Source of the DNA: Hydractinia symbiolongicarpus
Taxonomy: Eukaryota > Cnidaria > Hydrozoa > Anthoathecata > Hydractiniidae
DNA length: 64,000 nt
Direction: 5' to 3'
Assembly: GCF_029227915.1 (NCBI RefSeq)
Contig: NC_079878.1
Span: 18,416,001 to 18,480,000 of the forward strand
Part shown: in pieces, positions 13,052 through 23,775 of the stretch
Layout: each line of letters starts with the position of its first letter
Numbering within the stretch: position 1 is the first letter of the stretch
The notes under the pieces: generated by a model
Told to the model about the DNA's origin: nothing
Databases searched by the model: none
The model's input: the letters and a program-made list of their open reading frames with translations, nothing else
Program-made: the position numbers and the translations under genes

Positions 13052-13846
13052 ATGAGCTCGATTATGCCAACCATACAATCAGAAAAAGTGAAATGTCTAT
13101 TTGTTTTTGGTATTACGTTGCACAACAGCCAAAAGTTTGAGGCAAATGAAAATAAAATTGAGAATCGGTACGTATGTAACCTTGCGCGCATGCGATGAAA
13201 TGATTATACTGAATTATCCTTCTGTTTCCTATTATTTCTGTGTTTTTTTTTTGTATTTTAGTCACGTTATATGCGATAATAAAGAAATTTGTTCAACACT
13301 CCAACCTCAAATTGTCAAATATCGTTCCAAGTCACTTTTTCACAAAGCATACGGAGATGTCTCCTTCAGCAATATCCCTCTGTGATTTCTCTGAACGATC
13401 AGTTTTCTATTATTTCATCTTTATCAAACCACCATCAGTGGGACTGGCCTGCTAGTTTCTCACAATTGAAGTATGAACAACGGTTTTCCACATCTATGAA
13501 GTACTATCCCGGGTCACCAAGAAACCGGATCATACAAGCATGGTGTTACAGAAATAACCCAGGAAATATAATTGACGCGTGCCTGAAAAATTTGTTCGGT
13601 TCCAAATGCGAAATTCCGTATTCAAAAAAGAGGTCTGGAGAACCTTATCGGAAACGATATCCTGTTGCAGTAAGGTCAAAACAAGCGGCAACTATAACAC
13701 CAGCCATTTATCCAAACTTGGCAGATGATTACGGAACAAATCTTTATAAATATTTCTGTGGTGAATTATTCCGTCATAACCGTCTTCACTGGAGATTAAG
13801 AAACGAAAATAAACAAGTTGTTGCTATGGGTGGTTACAACAGCTAC
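13052..13846 (+). pseudogene. Transposon cargo gene 2, two exons, 3' end displaced
   Basis: Exon 1 (13052-13167) starts MSSIMPTIQSEK and has a short hydrophobic stretch that could be a signal peptide. A donor (CG|GTACGT) and a pyrimidine-rich acceptor (TTTTAG, ending 13261) keep the frame into exon 2. Exon 2 stays open to 13385. Then one frame change is needed (near 13350-13385) to follow the protein-like frame with HHQWDWPASFSQL, RIIQAWCYRNNPG and LYKYFCGELF to 13846. There a transposon arm interrupts the gene. The missing 3' part is at 19432-19470 on the minus strand: across the shared TAC the frame runs 11 more codons to a stop. Cysteine-rich and family unknown. The frame change may be real decay or an undetected intron. 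Confidence 0.55.
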
Positions 13847-14442
13847 CACACCGTTACAGTCACAGTTTCGTATCTCAAGATTTGTCCCATATATGGTGAA
13901 ATTGTGTCCATATAAGGCAAATGTTTTCGTCTAGGAAAAAAATAATGGCGCGACAGCTGCAGCAGAATGTAAAGGCAGTTCTGGCTCGGATTTTAAACGT
14001 TCCTGCTGAAAAAACTGAATATTATGGGAGTCACAAGGAATGCTAACTATATACAACAGGATGTATGTATAGTTACCTTTACTTTTTACCTTTTTTGGTA
14101 GCTAAACATTTTTTGTTGAGGTAATTACAACACAAAATCTATAGCTAGCTAGCTAGCTTTACTCTAGCCTAGCTGATGACACAATACAGGGTATAGTCAC
14201 CCAACTTTCCTTTTTCTTTTGGCTAGCTTAATGGCAATTTGCATAAAAATGTAGCTGCTATGTTGCCATCAGTGCTATTGTAGCTCTGCAGCTACAATAT
14301 CAGCACTCACTGATGATACGCACTCTAGTGTAGAGTACTCCAAAGCCTTTCTAATGCACTTCAAAAGGACATGTACTTTGTACACATAGGTGTTATTAAG
14401 TATGAGTGTTACTTAATCCTACTAAATAAATGCGCTTATTTT

Positions 14443-14857
14443 ACATGGCTTGCCTCACAAATTTAAGGGATATACCCTGTCTATTACTTCCAGGAAAGGC
14501 CTGGAAGTAATATAGATGCGGAGTCTTAGAGTATTTGTGGCGCCGTAGATTAGTGGTTATAGCTGTGCGGGAGACCAGGGTTCGATTCCTCTTGACAGCG
14601 ATTCAACATGGGCGAGTGAATGTTACCATAGCCCCGGGTTAACCCAAGCCATGTGAGGGAATTTGGAGAGATAGCACACTGTGTGGGCCGTTGGATGTTG
14701 CCAGGAGTTGTCTGGTAGAGCGTGGGCCCTAATTTGGTCTGCGTAGGTCAAAATGAGCATTAAATACTCGAGGACTCTCCATCTAAGCCATGGCCCCTCC
14801 TGGAAATAATAGACAGGGTATATCCCTTGATATTTGTGAGGCTAGCCATGTAAAATA
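14443..14857. mobile_element. MITE-like TIR pair enclosing a SINE
   Basis: CATGGCTTGCCTCACAAATT with the following AAGGGATATACCCTGTCTAT pairs with the inverse at 14803-14857 (GACAGGGTATATCCCTTG...GTGAGGCTAGCCATG). About 50-bp imperfect inverted termini enclose a SINE. The same structure is present at 22486-22900. Confidence 0.6.
14537..14800 (+). mobile_element. tRNA-derived SINE (copy in inverted right arm)
   Basis: The head GTGGCGCCGTAGATTAGTGG resembles a tRNA-derived promoter A region and GGTTCGATTCC (about 14579) is a near-perfect B box. The body runs to about 14800. It is not a functional tRNA gene, since no cloverleaf 3' half follows. The mirrored copy is at 22543-22806. Confidence 0.75.
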
Positions 14858-15124
14858 TGCACATCTATCTATCTATTTAATGCTCATTTTGAGTTACGCA
14901 GACTTTTTGATAAAGCCCGACTCCCACCAGACATAAACATTTCAGAAAAAACGTGTCATGAACTGTTGTGTACATTGTAACATGTTGCGCATTCGAAGCG
15001 GTAGTTGCATTCATTTCGTTTTTATCTACTTAACTAAACGTTCTCTTGTGGTTAATTAAAAAACTGCTGGTTCTCTGTTGGTTAGTTCAAAATACTGCTG
15101 GTTACTGCTGATTCCTACTTTAGG

Positions 15125-15270
15125 AAAAGCAGCCATGCCCCAATTTCCCTCACATGGCTTGGGTTGTGATAACATTTTCTTGCCCATATTAAATCGCTAC
15201 CAAGAGAAATTGAGCCCCAGTCTCCCACACAAATTGTGAGAGTTAAAACCACTAACCTACGGCGCCACAA
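15125..15270 (-). mobile_element. Second, older SINE copy (minus)
   Basis: The reverse complement begins TTGTGGCGCCGTAGGTTAGT and shares AACCCAAGCCATGTGAGGGA with the first SINE. Its B box is degraded (GGGGCTCAATTTC). It faces the SINE at 14537, so the two form a long imperfect inverted repeat. Its counterpart is 22073-22218. Confidence 0.65.
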
Positions 15271-15901
15271 TAATTATTTACATATTTGGCGATTGACAAT
15301 GTGAAACTGTGTATTTATTATTAGATAATATATTTTCCTTATTTGTATAGCTTGGGAAGAAATGACATTTGCGATGTGAATAATGAGACATGAAATGGAT
15401 CTACGAAAAGATTGGCATACAAATTTAGCAGCACATTCTATGGTCATAGAGGAAGACAATATGTTACCTTAGTTATATATATTTTTTTCATTTGTTATAT
15501 ATCTTATACTCAGTAGCAGCATGAACACTGAATATGAAAAAGCTAGACACGAAACTTATAAAAACTTAAATTAATCTTTGTTCCAATGCAGTCAAGCATG
15601 TATATATGTAAACCAAAAACATATTTGCTTTATTTTATGTATATAAAATAGTTTTATTGAAAGCACTTCTTTTCTATTCCTAAGGCAGATTTTCAAATAG
15701 AATTTATTAAGTATTTAAACACATTGAAGTCAGTAAGAAGTCTGTGTTAAATATCAAGAGCTTTGTTAGCTGAACTTTGACATTATATATAGAAAAAGTT
15801 ATTAACACCTTTTACACCTACACACACTACATATCTTGGTAAAGTCGTAACGATGTTAGCTCCTTGGTGTGAACAAGGCGATAAGATCAGTGACAATAAC
15901 A

Positions 15902-16129
15902 ATTTCATGACAGTTAGATATTATGTCAACAAAATTATGAAACAAACAATGATAGAAGCTCCAGTACAGTAATTGTATTATAATATACGTGGATATTTTT
16001 TACTTTTGTAAATATTCAGGCTTCTATATAAAATCACGCACCATATTTAATAATAGATTTTAGGCTTAGCACTTTTGTAACCTGATAATGTTACTTTATA
16101 TCGTTTTGCACAATCTTCTTAGTCAGTGT
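15902..16129 (-). other. 3' flank of the KDZ transposase gene
   Basis: AT-rich, no ORF. It lies between the transposase stop codon and the right arm and probably contains its 3' UTR. Confidence 0.4.
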
Positions 16130-19100
16130 CTACTCAAACGCACCGTAGTAACCAATCTTCATTCTAGTCCGGCTACTATTAAAAACTTTAATGTTCCACT
16201 GGTGTATGAAGAATTGAACGTAAAACGTAAAATGCGCTTGTCCCATTAATTTTGCCGAGGCTTTAATTCTTTGCAGAAAGCTGTTAAATTGTTCACAGAT
16301 ACTTGTGTTCGGTGAGTTCATTCCACTTAACCTGCTACTGTTGTAGCCTTGAGAGCATTTATGGCTGAATCCGTGGAACACGTCATGAAAAAAACGCGTG
16401 TCTTGAAAATACCCAGATTCTCGATTTTTGGCGTACTCGCTTAAGCCACAAGCAAAATCGTAAAAAATGGTTTCGGGCCCTTTTTCCAAATGGGTATACA
16501 ATGATGCCAGTGCGTCCTTTCTTCCTTCACTTCCTGTTATAATGTGAAACCCAAGACAGTGACCATGATAAGGACAAAACCATAAAAAAAGATATGTTGT
16601 CCCTTTTTTTGACACGTCCGGGTACACCTTCCGACATTTAACATCTGGGGTGTCATCATTTGCGGTGTCTTTTATTTCCCTTTTATCCATGGAAAAACTT
16701 CGCATTTTTCTTATTTGCTCTCCATTCTCAGTAAAGTAGTACGCTCGACCGTACTTCGCCGGGTTATAAGTACCTTCTAATTTCTGAGTTGGTGCAGGTG
16801 GAGTATTAAAAGAATGTATAGATTTTACACGCTCGCATACGTGTACGAAAAAGCTAAGCGTGTCCTCGGGAATCGTCCCATTATGAACGAGGAATGATTG
16901 TATCATTAACCATGCCATCTCAGGACAATATGTCTTAACATCTTCGGCAAACGCCAAAGTGTCCATACTGCTAGTGCTAAAAAAACTGTTCAGCTTTTCT
17001 GCTAAAGCGATAGGACATATGACATCAACGGAACAATCAGTAAACAGCATCGATAACAACTTGGCGGCGGCCAGTTGTTCGTTTCGATCTATACCTTCCT
17101 GTTGTATGTTAAAAACGCGAGAAATAAAAGGTACAACTCGATCATCAAGTAACTGCACATATTCTTTGAACATAAGTGACGAAATCTGGTTGTAATCCCC
17201 ATCAATTATAAATCGACACATTTGTTGAAAAGTGTCTCGCGCCAATTTGCAAAATGCTGCGGTGTTGTTCATGGATGTGGGAATAAAGCACCGATCCAAT
17301 CGTCTCAGTTTCGTTTCCAAAATTTCAGATTCGTTGGAGCGTTCAATGGGTGAAACAAATGCTTGTTTAAAATTTAATCCAATTTTCGTTCCATCACAAG
17401 CAAGTGAACTGCATTTTCCGCCGCACCAAGAGCAGGACATACGAAAGTCGATTTTCATATGCGATGCCCATGCAAACCACCACGCAATAAAAGTCCGACT
17501 GGACATAAAAGATTTGCCTGTCGGAAACAGGCGCTTGTACGTTTTATTCATGCACATGGTAAATCCTGAAAATGTTTGTTTTCCGCTATTTACAGCATCA
17601 ACAAACATCCAACCAATTTCATATCCGGCACACGTGTGAGCGGAAAGCCTGAATATACACTCATCCTCTCCAGTCCATGATCTCATGCATGTACCTTGAA
17701 GACATTTTCTTTTCCAGACTTTTGCTTCTACGGCGCCTAAAAAGATTGGATTGGTAAATCTGGCTATTTTGATGGAAAATGGCTTCGTTTTGGAAAAGGG
17801 CTTCTCAAAATTGATAATCTTTTACCTAAGCTTAAAAACAGCGTAGTCTTTCCGACTTCTTCCAATAGACCATCTGGATTTTCGTCAGACGTCCATCCGG
17901 CCTAAGTATCAAAACATATTAACCTTAATCAACTAATTGTAAGAGAGTAATAGTTTTTCTAAATGGTTGAAAAATTTACCTGGCAAGTACACGTTCCATT
18001 AGCACTAGGAACGAACAATGGGAAAGTTTCTGGTTCTTTAATATCTATTCTACTTCGTTGATAGAATTGTATACTTAAGTTGTTTGAATCTGGATTGGAA
18101 TCAACAATTTGAGTAGAAGGACAATTCTTGCCAAAGGTCCATAACCCACATGCAACATCAAATATATCTTCCCACTACGAAGAAAAGATGTGTGTAAAAT
18201 GCCGAATGTCCATAGATTCAAAATAATTCTGACAAAAAATGTTTACTTTCTAAAGTCAAGCTCAAACTTTGAAGGATTTTTTTTTTTACTTTTTTCTCAA
18301 TTTTTAACGTTGCTTTGTTTCCTCAAAAAATTATTTTTTAAGTCTGCTTTTATAAGTACATAGGTTTGGCTGTAATAAGTAAAACTAACAACCTTTTCAG
18401 AGGGTAAAGTATCATCTTCATCACTGCTATCACCATAGTTACCATCATCAACCTCGATATCCATCTCCATCCTCGTTGGCACTTCGTCAAAACTTTCTTT
18501 TAGCAATTTAAGATGTTGACAAAGTGATGAACAATCAGTTAAATTTCTTACATTTCGTTTTGTTGATTGGTTCTTTGATAAACGACATTGAGTTGAGTGA
18601 CATGTTGCGATTTGTTTGTGAGTCTTATCAACATTACACACTGTAACAAATTCAACTTGATCTGCAACAATAGAAAAACGTTTAACGCCTGTTTTGGCGG
18701 GAAGTGAAATGACTTGATCGTTCGTACATTCAAGAGCTTCCAGAACAATCTAAGATTTTAAATAAAAAAAATTAAAACAGACTTACACAGATTTATAACA
18801 ACCCTTTCTGTCAGAGTTTCTTATTGACACAACACATATAGTTAATTAAGGAGATTATTTTCAAAATTTGACCCCTTATGCTACCCAATAATTTGTCCGG
18901 TATTTCTTACAAATGTAGTTACAAATGAATATAACAAAACACACCTGTTTGTTAATATGTTCTGGAATAATCGCTGATTCGTTTAAACCGTCAAAATCTA
19001 CAAATATCAATAATTCCTTCATTAAGCGACAATGGCAACACGTGACCCTCTCTCTCGCATTTGCATAATTTCCATGATCAACATCGATTGAGGCTTGCAG

Positions 19101-19181
19101 CGTACTAAAGATTTTACATTGGCATGTAATTATCGGTGTCGTCTCCGTTTTTACCGCAGTAACATGAACGTATTCATAATT
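16130..19181 (-). CDS. KDZ-type transposase, multi-exon
   Basis: Five consecutive exons join in frame with GT-AG borders: 19181-18945, 18749-18393, 18174-17980, 17901-17826 and 17736-16130, over 820 codons. The first carries TCQC...CCHC, a SWIM-like C-x-C...C-x-H zinc motif. The second carries TCHSTQC...CSSLCQHL, a further Cys/His cluster, then an acidic stretch. The last exon is the nuclease-like core: a Cys pair (CSWCGGKC), CDGTK, FCPYHGHCLGF, the Asp motif FYDFACGLSEY, RFFHDVFHGFSHKC and CEQFNSFLQRIK with a likely catalytic Glu. This order fits Kyakuja-Dileera-Zisupton transposases, in which zinc modules precede an RNase H-fold. The most 5' exon is not found. It lies inside the 14-kb element in inverted orientation and shows no stops, so it could be active. 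Confidence 0.78.
18945..19181 (-). CDS. KDZ transposase exon with SWIM-like finger
   Basis: Acceptor TTTTTAG before 19181, donor CAG|GTGTGT after 18945; 79 codons, phase 0. It contains ITCQCKIF and RVTCCHCRLM, the C-x-C and C-x-H halves of a SWIM-type zinc-binding motif. Confidence 0.7.
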
Positions 19182-19431
19182 CTAAAAATTCGGGAAATAT
19201 AACGGACATTAAAATGTTATTTATAGATGGAGAACATTTTAAGGCAAAAAATCAGTATAAATAAAAGTTGGAAAAAAATTAATAGCTCGTAACCGTGTCT
19301 GTTGTTACCGTCCGTCTATGTCTGGCGTATATTGTTATGTAATGATTGCAAGAAGCTGAAAAAATGTACATAGCGATTACATAGAGAGTTGAAAACAGCT
19401 AAATTTAAACAAATTGAAATAAATTTGAACG

Positions 19432-19470
19432 TTAAGAGAAAGAAAAGGTTACCATAAAGTCTCCACTGTA
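19432..19470 (-). pseudogene. Displaced 3' end of cargo gene 2
   Basis: Read on the minus strand from 19470, the TAC is followed by 11 codons (SGDFMVTFSFS) and TAA at 19432-19434. It continues the frame broken at 13846. It is now about 5.6 kb away and inverted because of the nested insertion and inversion. Confidence 0.75.
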
Positions 19471-19824
19471 GGAGGGAATTACGGTCACAGTTTTGTATCT
19501 CAAATTTTCAGCCTCCTGATTGGCTAGAGATGCCGTACGGGTTGTGGTGTACGTAACGTCCGTGAAAGTAAAAAGGCAAACAAAGATGGCAGAAAAGATG
19601 TAGCGTAGCTGCAAAATTCCACTGGCATCAGGCACAAAAAACGCGAAGTAAGCTGTCTATAGCTAACACACCTGAAGATAGGAATGTAAGCCTTTGTTAT
19701 TATCGCCTTTAGCTATAACTTTTTAAGTTGATGAAGCTAAATGTGTCGAGAACTGACTAGCCCAATCAACTTCCAGCACCTTCAAATAGCCCACATCCTC
19801 ACATCAGTCTCAGTTAGGTTAACC

Positions 19825-20290
19825 TATCATCATCATCATCATTCCTGGCTTAACGTCCGTTTTCCATGCTAGCATGGGTTGGACGGGGTATATTAATGAC
19901 CCTCTTCCAATCTGATCTAGACTGTGTTAGATCTAAACTCAACTTCCGCTGTATCAAGTCTGTCCTTATAACCTCCTGCCAAGTCTTTCTCAGTCTGCCT
20001 CTGGGCTTTGCCCCAGGAACTATCAAGTCTCTACACTTTCTTACCCAATTATCCTCCTCCATTCTTTCCAAGAGCCCCAGCCAATTCAATCTTCTTATCT
20101 GGATAACATCTTTAATTCTACTGATACTTATCCTGCTTCTTAGCTCATCTGAACTCTTTCTGTCTCTCAGACTGGCGTTACACATCCACCTAACCATTCT
20201 TATATCATTCCTTTTTAAAAAGTCAAGATCTTCCTGCTTCACTGCCCATGCCTCACTACCGTACAACATAACACTTCTTACACAGGGCAA
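19825..20290 (-). pseudogene. LINE 3' end inside left arm, copy 2
   Basis: Same captured LINE tail as at 9501-9966, identical protein frame on the minus strand from 20290 to 19850, with the (ATG)n tail at about 19825. Duplicated as part of the arm, not an independent insertion. Confidence 0.85.
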
Positions 20291-22072
20291 TGGTAATATT
20301 TACTTACACATATGGAATCAACGCCAATATATATCTATATCCATCGACAGCAAAAAGTAATACCAACATCTTGTGGATAGTTCATGTGTATGAAATCTGT
20401 ACAATAAATGAATTTCCAAAATTACTCAAAATTTATGAATTTTTGTACACATGCTATTTAGTAGGTAAAAAAGCGAAACCACAGAGGGCTAAATGAAATG
20501 TAAATCGTAGATTTTTTAGAGGCAAGATCTAAAAGGCACTGGAATTAATCTTTTTAGTAAATAGTTTTTTTTTGATTTATTTCTATGATTACTTCAATTC
20601 TTTGCTTTTATGTGTTTATTGTACTTAATGCGAAATCAAAATAATGAGTTGCACAGAAAGTCATTTAAACAATATATACTCTATTTAATTTATGGACTAC
20701 TTATTATTATTGAGATACAAAAGGGTAGAATCTGAACCGAATAAAGGAAAAAAAGTTTTTGGAACCTAGGGGTCATGGACCTGATCCTCACATTATATTG
20801 GATAACCTCTATTTGCACATCAATCATTTATATTTTGTTATTTTTGTTTTAGTCTAACATCAAGCACCAGCAGGTATGTGTGAATATGCAGTTTGTGATG
20901 GAATTTATTCATTACAACCTGATTGTAAGAAAAACAACCGATTAAAACGTTATGATGGAAGAACAGCAAAATAGCATATTATAAGCATGAAAGTCGTTTT
21001 TGTTCTATGGTAATAGTTGTTGTGATTGTTATAAATAAATATATATAAAAATGAGTAAAATTTGAAAAACCAGAAAGAGACGATTGCTGTAATAATATCT
21101 CCTATATAATTTGAAAAAAGTCCGTCTGGGTGTGAGGCAAGGTAAATTATATTTTCTACAATTTTCTTTGCCTAAAGAAACATCTTCTAAAACTATGTTC
21201 TGTATTTTGAAACTTTAATTGTCTAAAACAAATCACATGATAAAATGAAATAATTTCATTAGCTGGGAATTTTGGCAGTTTTACCCTAATTTAAATTTGC
21301 TAAAGGTTTTTTAAAATGGAATACGAATTTATGTTTTGCGTTTGAACGTTTTTATATGTCGAATATCCCAAATAGAAATTACTATCTGCAAGGAATCTTT
21401 TTACTCCTTGATGGTTACTAAAAAATAGAAAGTAACGAGCTGTTATTGTCATTGATCTTATCGCCTTGTTCACACCAAGGAGCTAACATCGTTACGACTT
21501 TACCAAGATATGTAGTGTGTGTAGGTGTAAAAGGTGTTAATAACTTTTTCTATATATAATGTCAAAGTTCAGCTAACAAAGCTCTTGATATTTAACACAG
21601 ACTTCTTACTGACTTCAATGTGTTTAAATACTTAATAAATTCTATTTGAAAATCTGCCTTAGGAATAGAAAAGAAGTGCTTTCAATAAAACTATTTTATA
21701 TACATAAAATAAAGCAAATATGTTTTTGGTTTACATATATACATGCTTGACTGCATTGGAACAAAAATTAATTTAAGTTTTTATAAGTTTCGTGTCTAGC
21801 TTTTTCATATTCAGTGTTCATGCTGCTACTGAGTATAAGATATATAACAAATGAAAAAAAATATATATAACTAAGGTAACATATTGTCTTCCTCTATGAC
21901 CATAGAATGTGCTGCTAAATTTGTATGCCAATCTTTTCGTAGATCCATTTCATGTCTCATTATTCACATCGCAAATGTCATTTCTTCCCAAGCTATACAA
22001 ATAAGGAAAATATATTATCTAATAATAAATACACAGTTTCACATTGTCAATCGCCAAATATGTAAATAATTA

Positions 22073-22218
22073 TTGTGGCGCCGTAGGTTAGTGGTTTTAA
22101 CTCTCACAATTTGTGTGGGAGACTGGGGCTCAATTTCTCTTGGTAGCGATTTAATATGGGCAAGAAAATGTTATCACAACCCAAGCCATGTGAGGGAAAT
22201 TGGGGCATGGCTGCTTTT
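22073..22218 (+). mobile_element. Older SINE copy (plus) in right arm
   Basis: Mirror of 15125-15270, beginning TTGTGGCGCCGTAGGTTAGT, with a degraded B box. Confidence 0.65.
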
Positions 22219-22542
22219 CCTAAAGTAGGAATCAGCAGTAACCAGCAGTATTTTGAACTAACCAACAGAGAACCAGCAGTTTTTTAATTAACCACAAGAG
22301 AACGTTTAGTTAAGTAGATAAAAACGAAATGAATGCAACTACCGCTTCGAATGCGCAACATGTTACAATGTACACAACAGTTCATGACACGTTTTTTCTG
22401 AAATGTTTATGTCTGGTGGGAGTCGGGCTTTATCAAAAAGTCTGCGTAACTCAAAATGAGCATTAAATAGATAGATAGATGTGCATATTTTACATGGCTA
22501 GCCTCACAAATATCAAGGGATATACCCTGTCTATTATTTCCA

Positions 22543-22806
22543 GGAGGGGCCATGGCTTAGATGGAGAGTCCTCGAGTATTTAATGCTCATTTTGACCTAC
22601 GCAGACCAAATTAGGGCCCACGCTCTACCAGACAACTCCTGGCAACATCCAACGGCCCACACAGTGTGCTATCTCTCCAAATTCCCTCACATGGCTTGGG
22701 TTAACCCGGGGCTATGGTAACATTCACTCGCCCATGTTGAATCGCTGTCAAGAGGAATCGAACCCTGGTCTCCCGCACAGCTATAACCACTAATCTACGG
22801 CGCCAC
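22543..22806 (-). mobile_element. tRNA-derived SINE (copy in right arm)
   Basis: Mirror of 14537-14800. The B box reads GGAATCGAACC on the plus strand near 22757. Not a tRNA gene. Confidence 0.75.
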
Positions 22807-23496
22807 AAATACTCTAAGACTCCGCATCTATATTACTTCCAGGCCTTTCCTGGAAGTAATAGACAGGGTATATCCCTTAAATTTGTGAGGCAAGCCATGT
22901 AAAATAAGCGCATTTATTTAGTAGGATTAAGTAACACTCATACTTAATAACACCTATGTGTACAAAGTACATGTCCTTTTGAAGTGCATTAGAAAGGCTT
23001 TGGAGTACTCTACACTAGAGTGCGTATCATCAGTGAGTGCTGATATTGTAGCTGCAGAGCTACAATAGCACTGATGGCAACATAGCAGCTACATTTTTAT
23101 GCAAATTGCCATTAAGCTAGCCAAAAGAAAAAGGAAAGTTGGGTGACTATACCCTGTATTGTGTCATCAGCTAGGCTAGAGTAAAGCTAGCTAGCTAGCT
23201 ATAGATTTTGTGTTGTAATTACCTCAACAAAAAATGTTTAGCTACCAAAAAAGGTAAAAAGTAAAGGTAACTATACATACATCCTGTTGTATATAGTTAG
23301 CATTCCTTGTGACTCCCATAATATTCAGTTTTTTCAGCAGGAACGTTTAAAATCCGAGCCAGAACTGCCTTTACATTCTGCTGCAGCTGTCGCGCCATTA
23401 TTTTTTTCCTAGACGAAAACATTTGCCTTATATGGACACAATTTCACCATATATGGGACAAATCTTGAGATACGAAACTGTGACTGTAACGGTGTG

Positions 23497-23775
23497 TCGA
23501 CAGAAAATTTATGTATTTTTTATGAATTATGAAGGTATTATGCAGTATTATGCAGTATTATGCGATATTACGTTGGTATGGCCATCGACAGAAAATTTAT
23601 GTATTTTTTATGAATTATGAAGGTATTATGCAGTATTATGCAGTATTATGCGATATTACGTTGGTATGGCCATCGACAGAAAATTTATGTACTTTTTTTG
23701 AATTATGAAGGTATTATGCAGTATTATGCGATATTACGTTGGTTATGGATTATTGACAGAAAAAATATGTATATG
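23497..23775 (+). repeat. Satellite array, portion beyond the insertion
   Basis: About three satellite units resume with TCGACAGAAAATTTATG, exactly where the left part stopped (GGCCATCG). They end in a GGTTATGGATTATTGACAG-type unit that loses similarity after about 23775. This shows that 9148-23496 is one insertion into a once continuous array. Confidence 0.95.

Larger units (their letters stand above)
13847..15901 (-). repeat. Right arm of the KDZ element, inverted copy
   Basis: Reverse complement of 21441-23496, about 2.05 kb, nearly identical (differences by eye: one substitution near 15577, another near 15891). The outer end CACACCGTTACAGTCACAG begins at 13847 directly after TAC. The arm contains two SINE copies, a short TIR pair and a block related to the Mutator-like MITE. 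Confidence 0.95.
9148..23496. mobile_element. Composite KDZ-type DNA transposon, nested and rearranged
   Basis: The left end begins GAGGGAATTACGGTCACAG. The right end, read inward on the minus strand, begins CACACCGTTACAGTCACAG. The inner parts match as imperfect inverted repeats (TTACGGTCACAGTTTTGTA against TTACAGTCACAGTTTCGTA). Satellite flanks both sides with TCG duplicated. Present order: left arm (9148-11219), cargo region (to 13846), inverted right arm (13847-15901), transposase region in inverted orientation (15902-19470), second left arm (19471-21443), right arm (21441-23496). Removing the 4.03-kb internal copy and flipping the middle gives a single element of about 10.3 kb. Superfamily placement rests on the transposase. 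The boundary is uncertain by 1-2 bases. Confidence 0.8.
19471..23496 (+). mobile_element. 4.03-kb deletion derivative of the KDZ element
   Basis: Left arm (19471-21443) is fused directly to right arm (21441-23496) with a TGT shared at the junction, so the cargo genes and transposase are missing. Both arm ends are intact, so it has all ends needed to be moved by the transposase in trans. In the inferred original arrangement it sat in reverse orientation inside the full-length element, flanked by the TAC duplication. Its right arm has since exchanged with that of the host element. No protein-coding capacity beyond the LINE fragment. Confidence 0.8.
21441..23496 (+). repeat. Right arm of the KDZ element
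   Basis: Inverted partner of 13847-15901, ending CTGTGACTGTAACGGTGTG next to satellite TCGACAG. It contains the mirrored SINE copies (22073-22218 plus, 22543-22806 minus) and a block (about 22222-22450) resembling the right end of the MITE at 31766-33131. Confidence 0.95.

Noticed and set aside
14537-14620. tRNA gene
   Set aside because: A and B box-like sequences are present but no cloverleaf can be formed; the body and several copies show a SINE.
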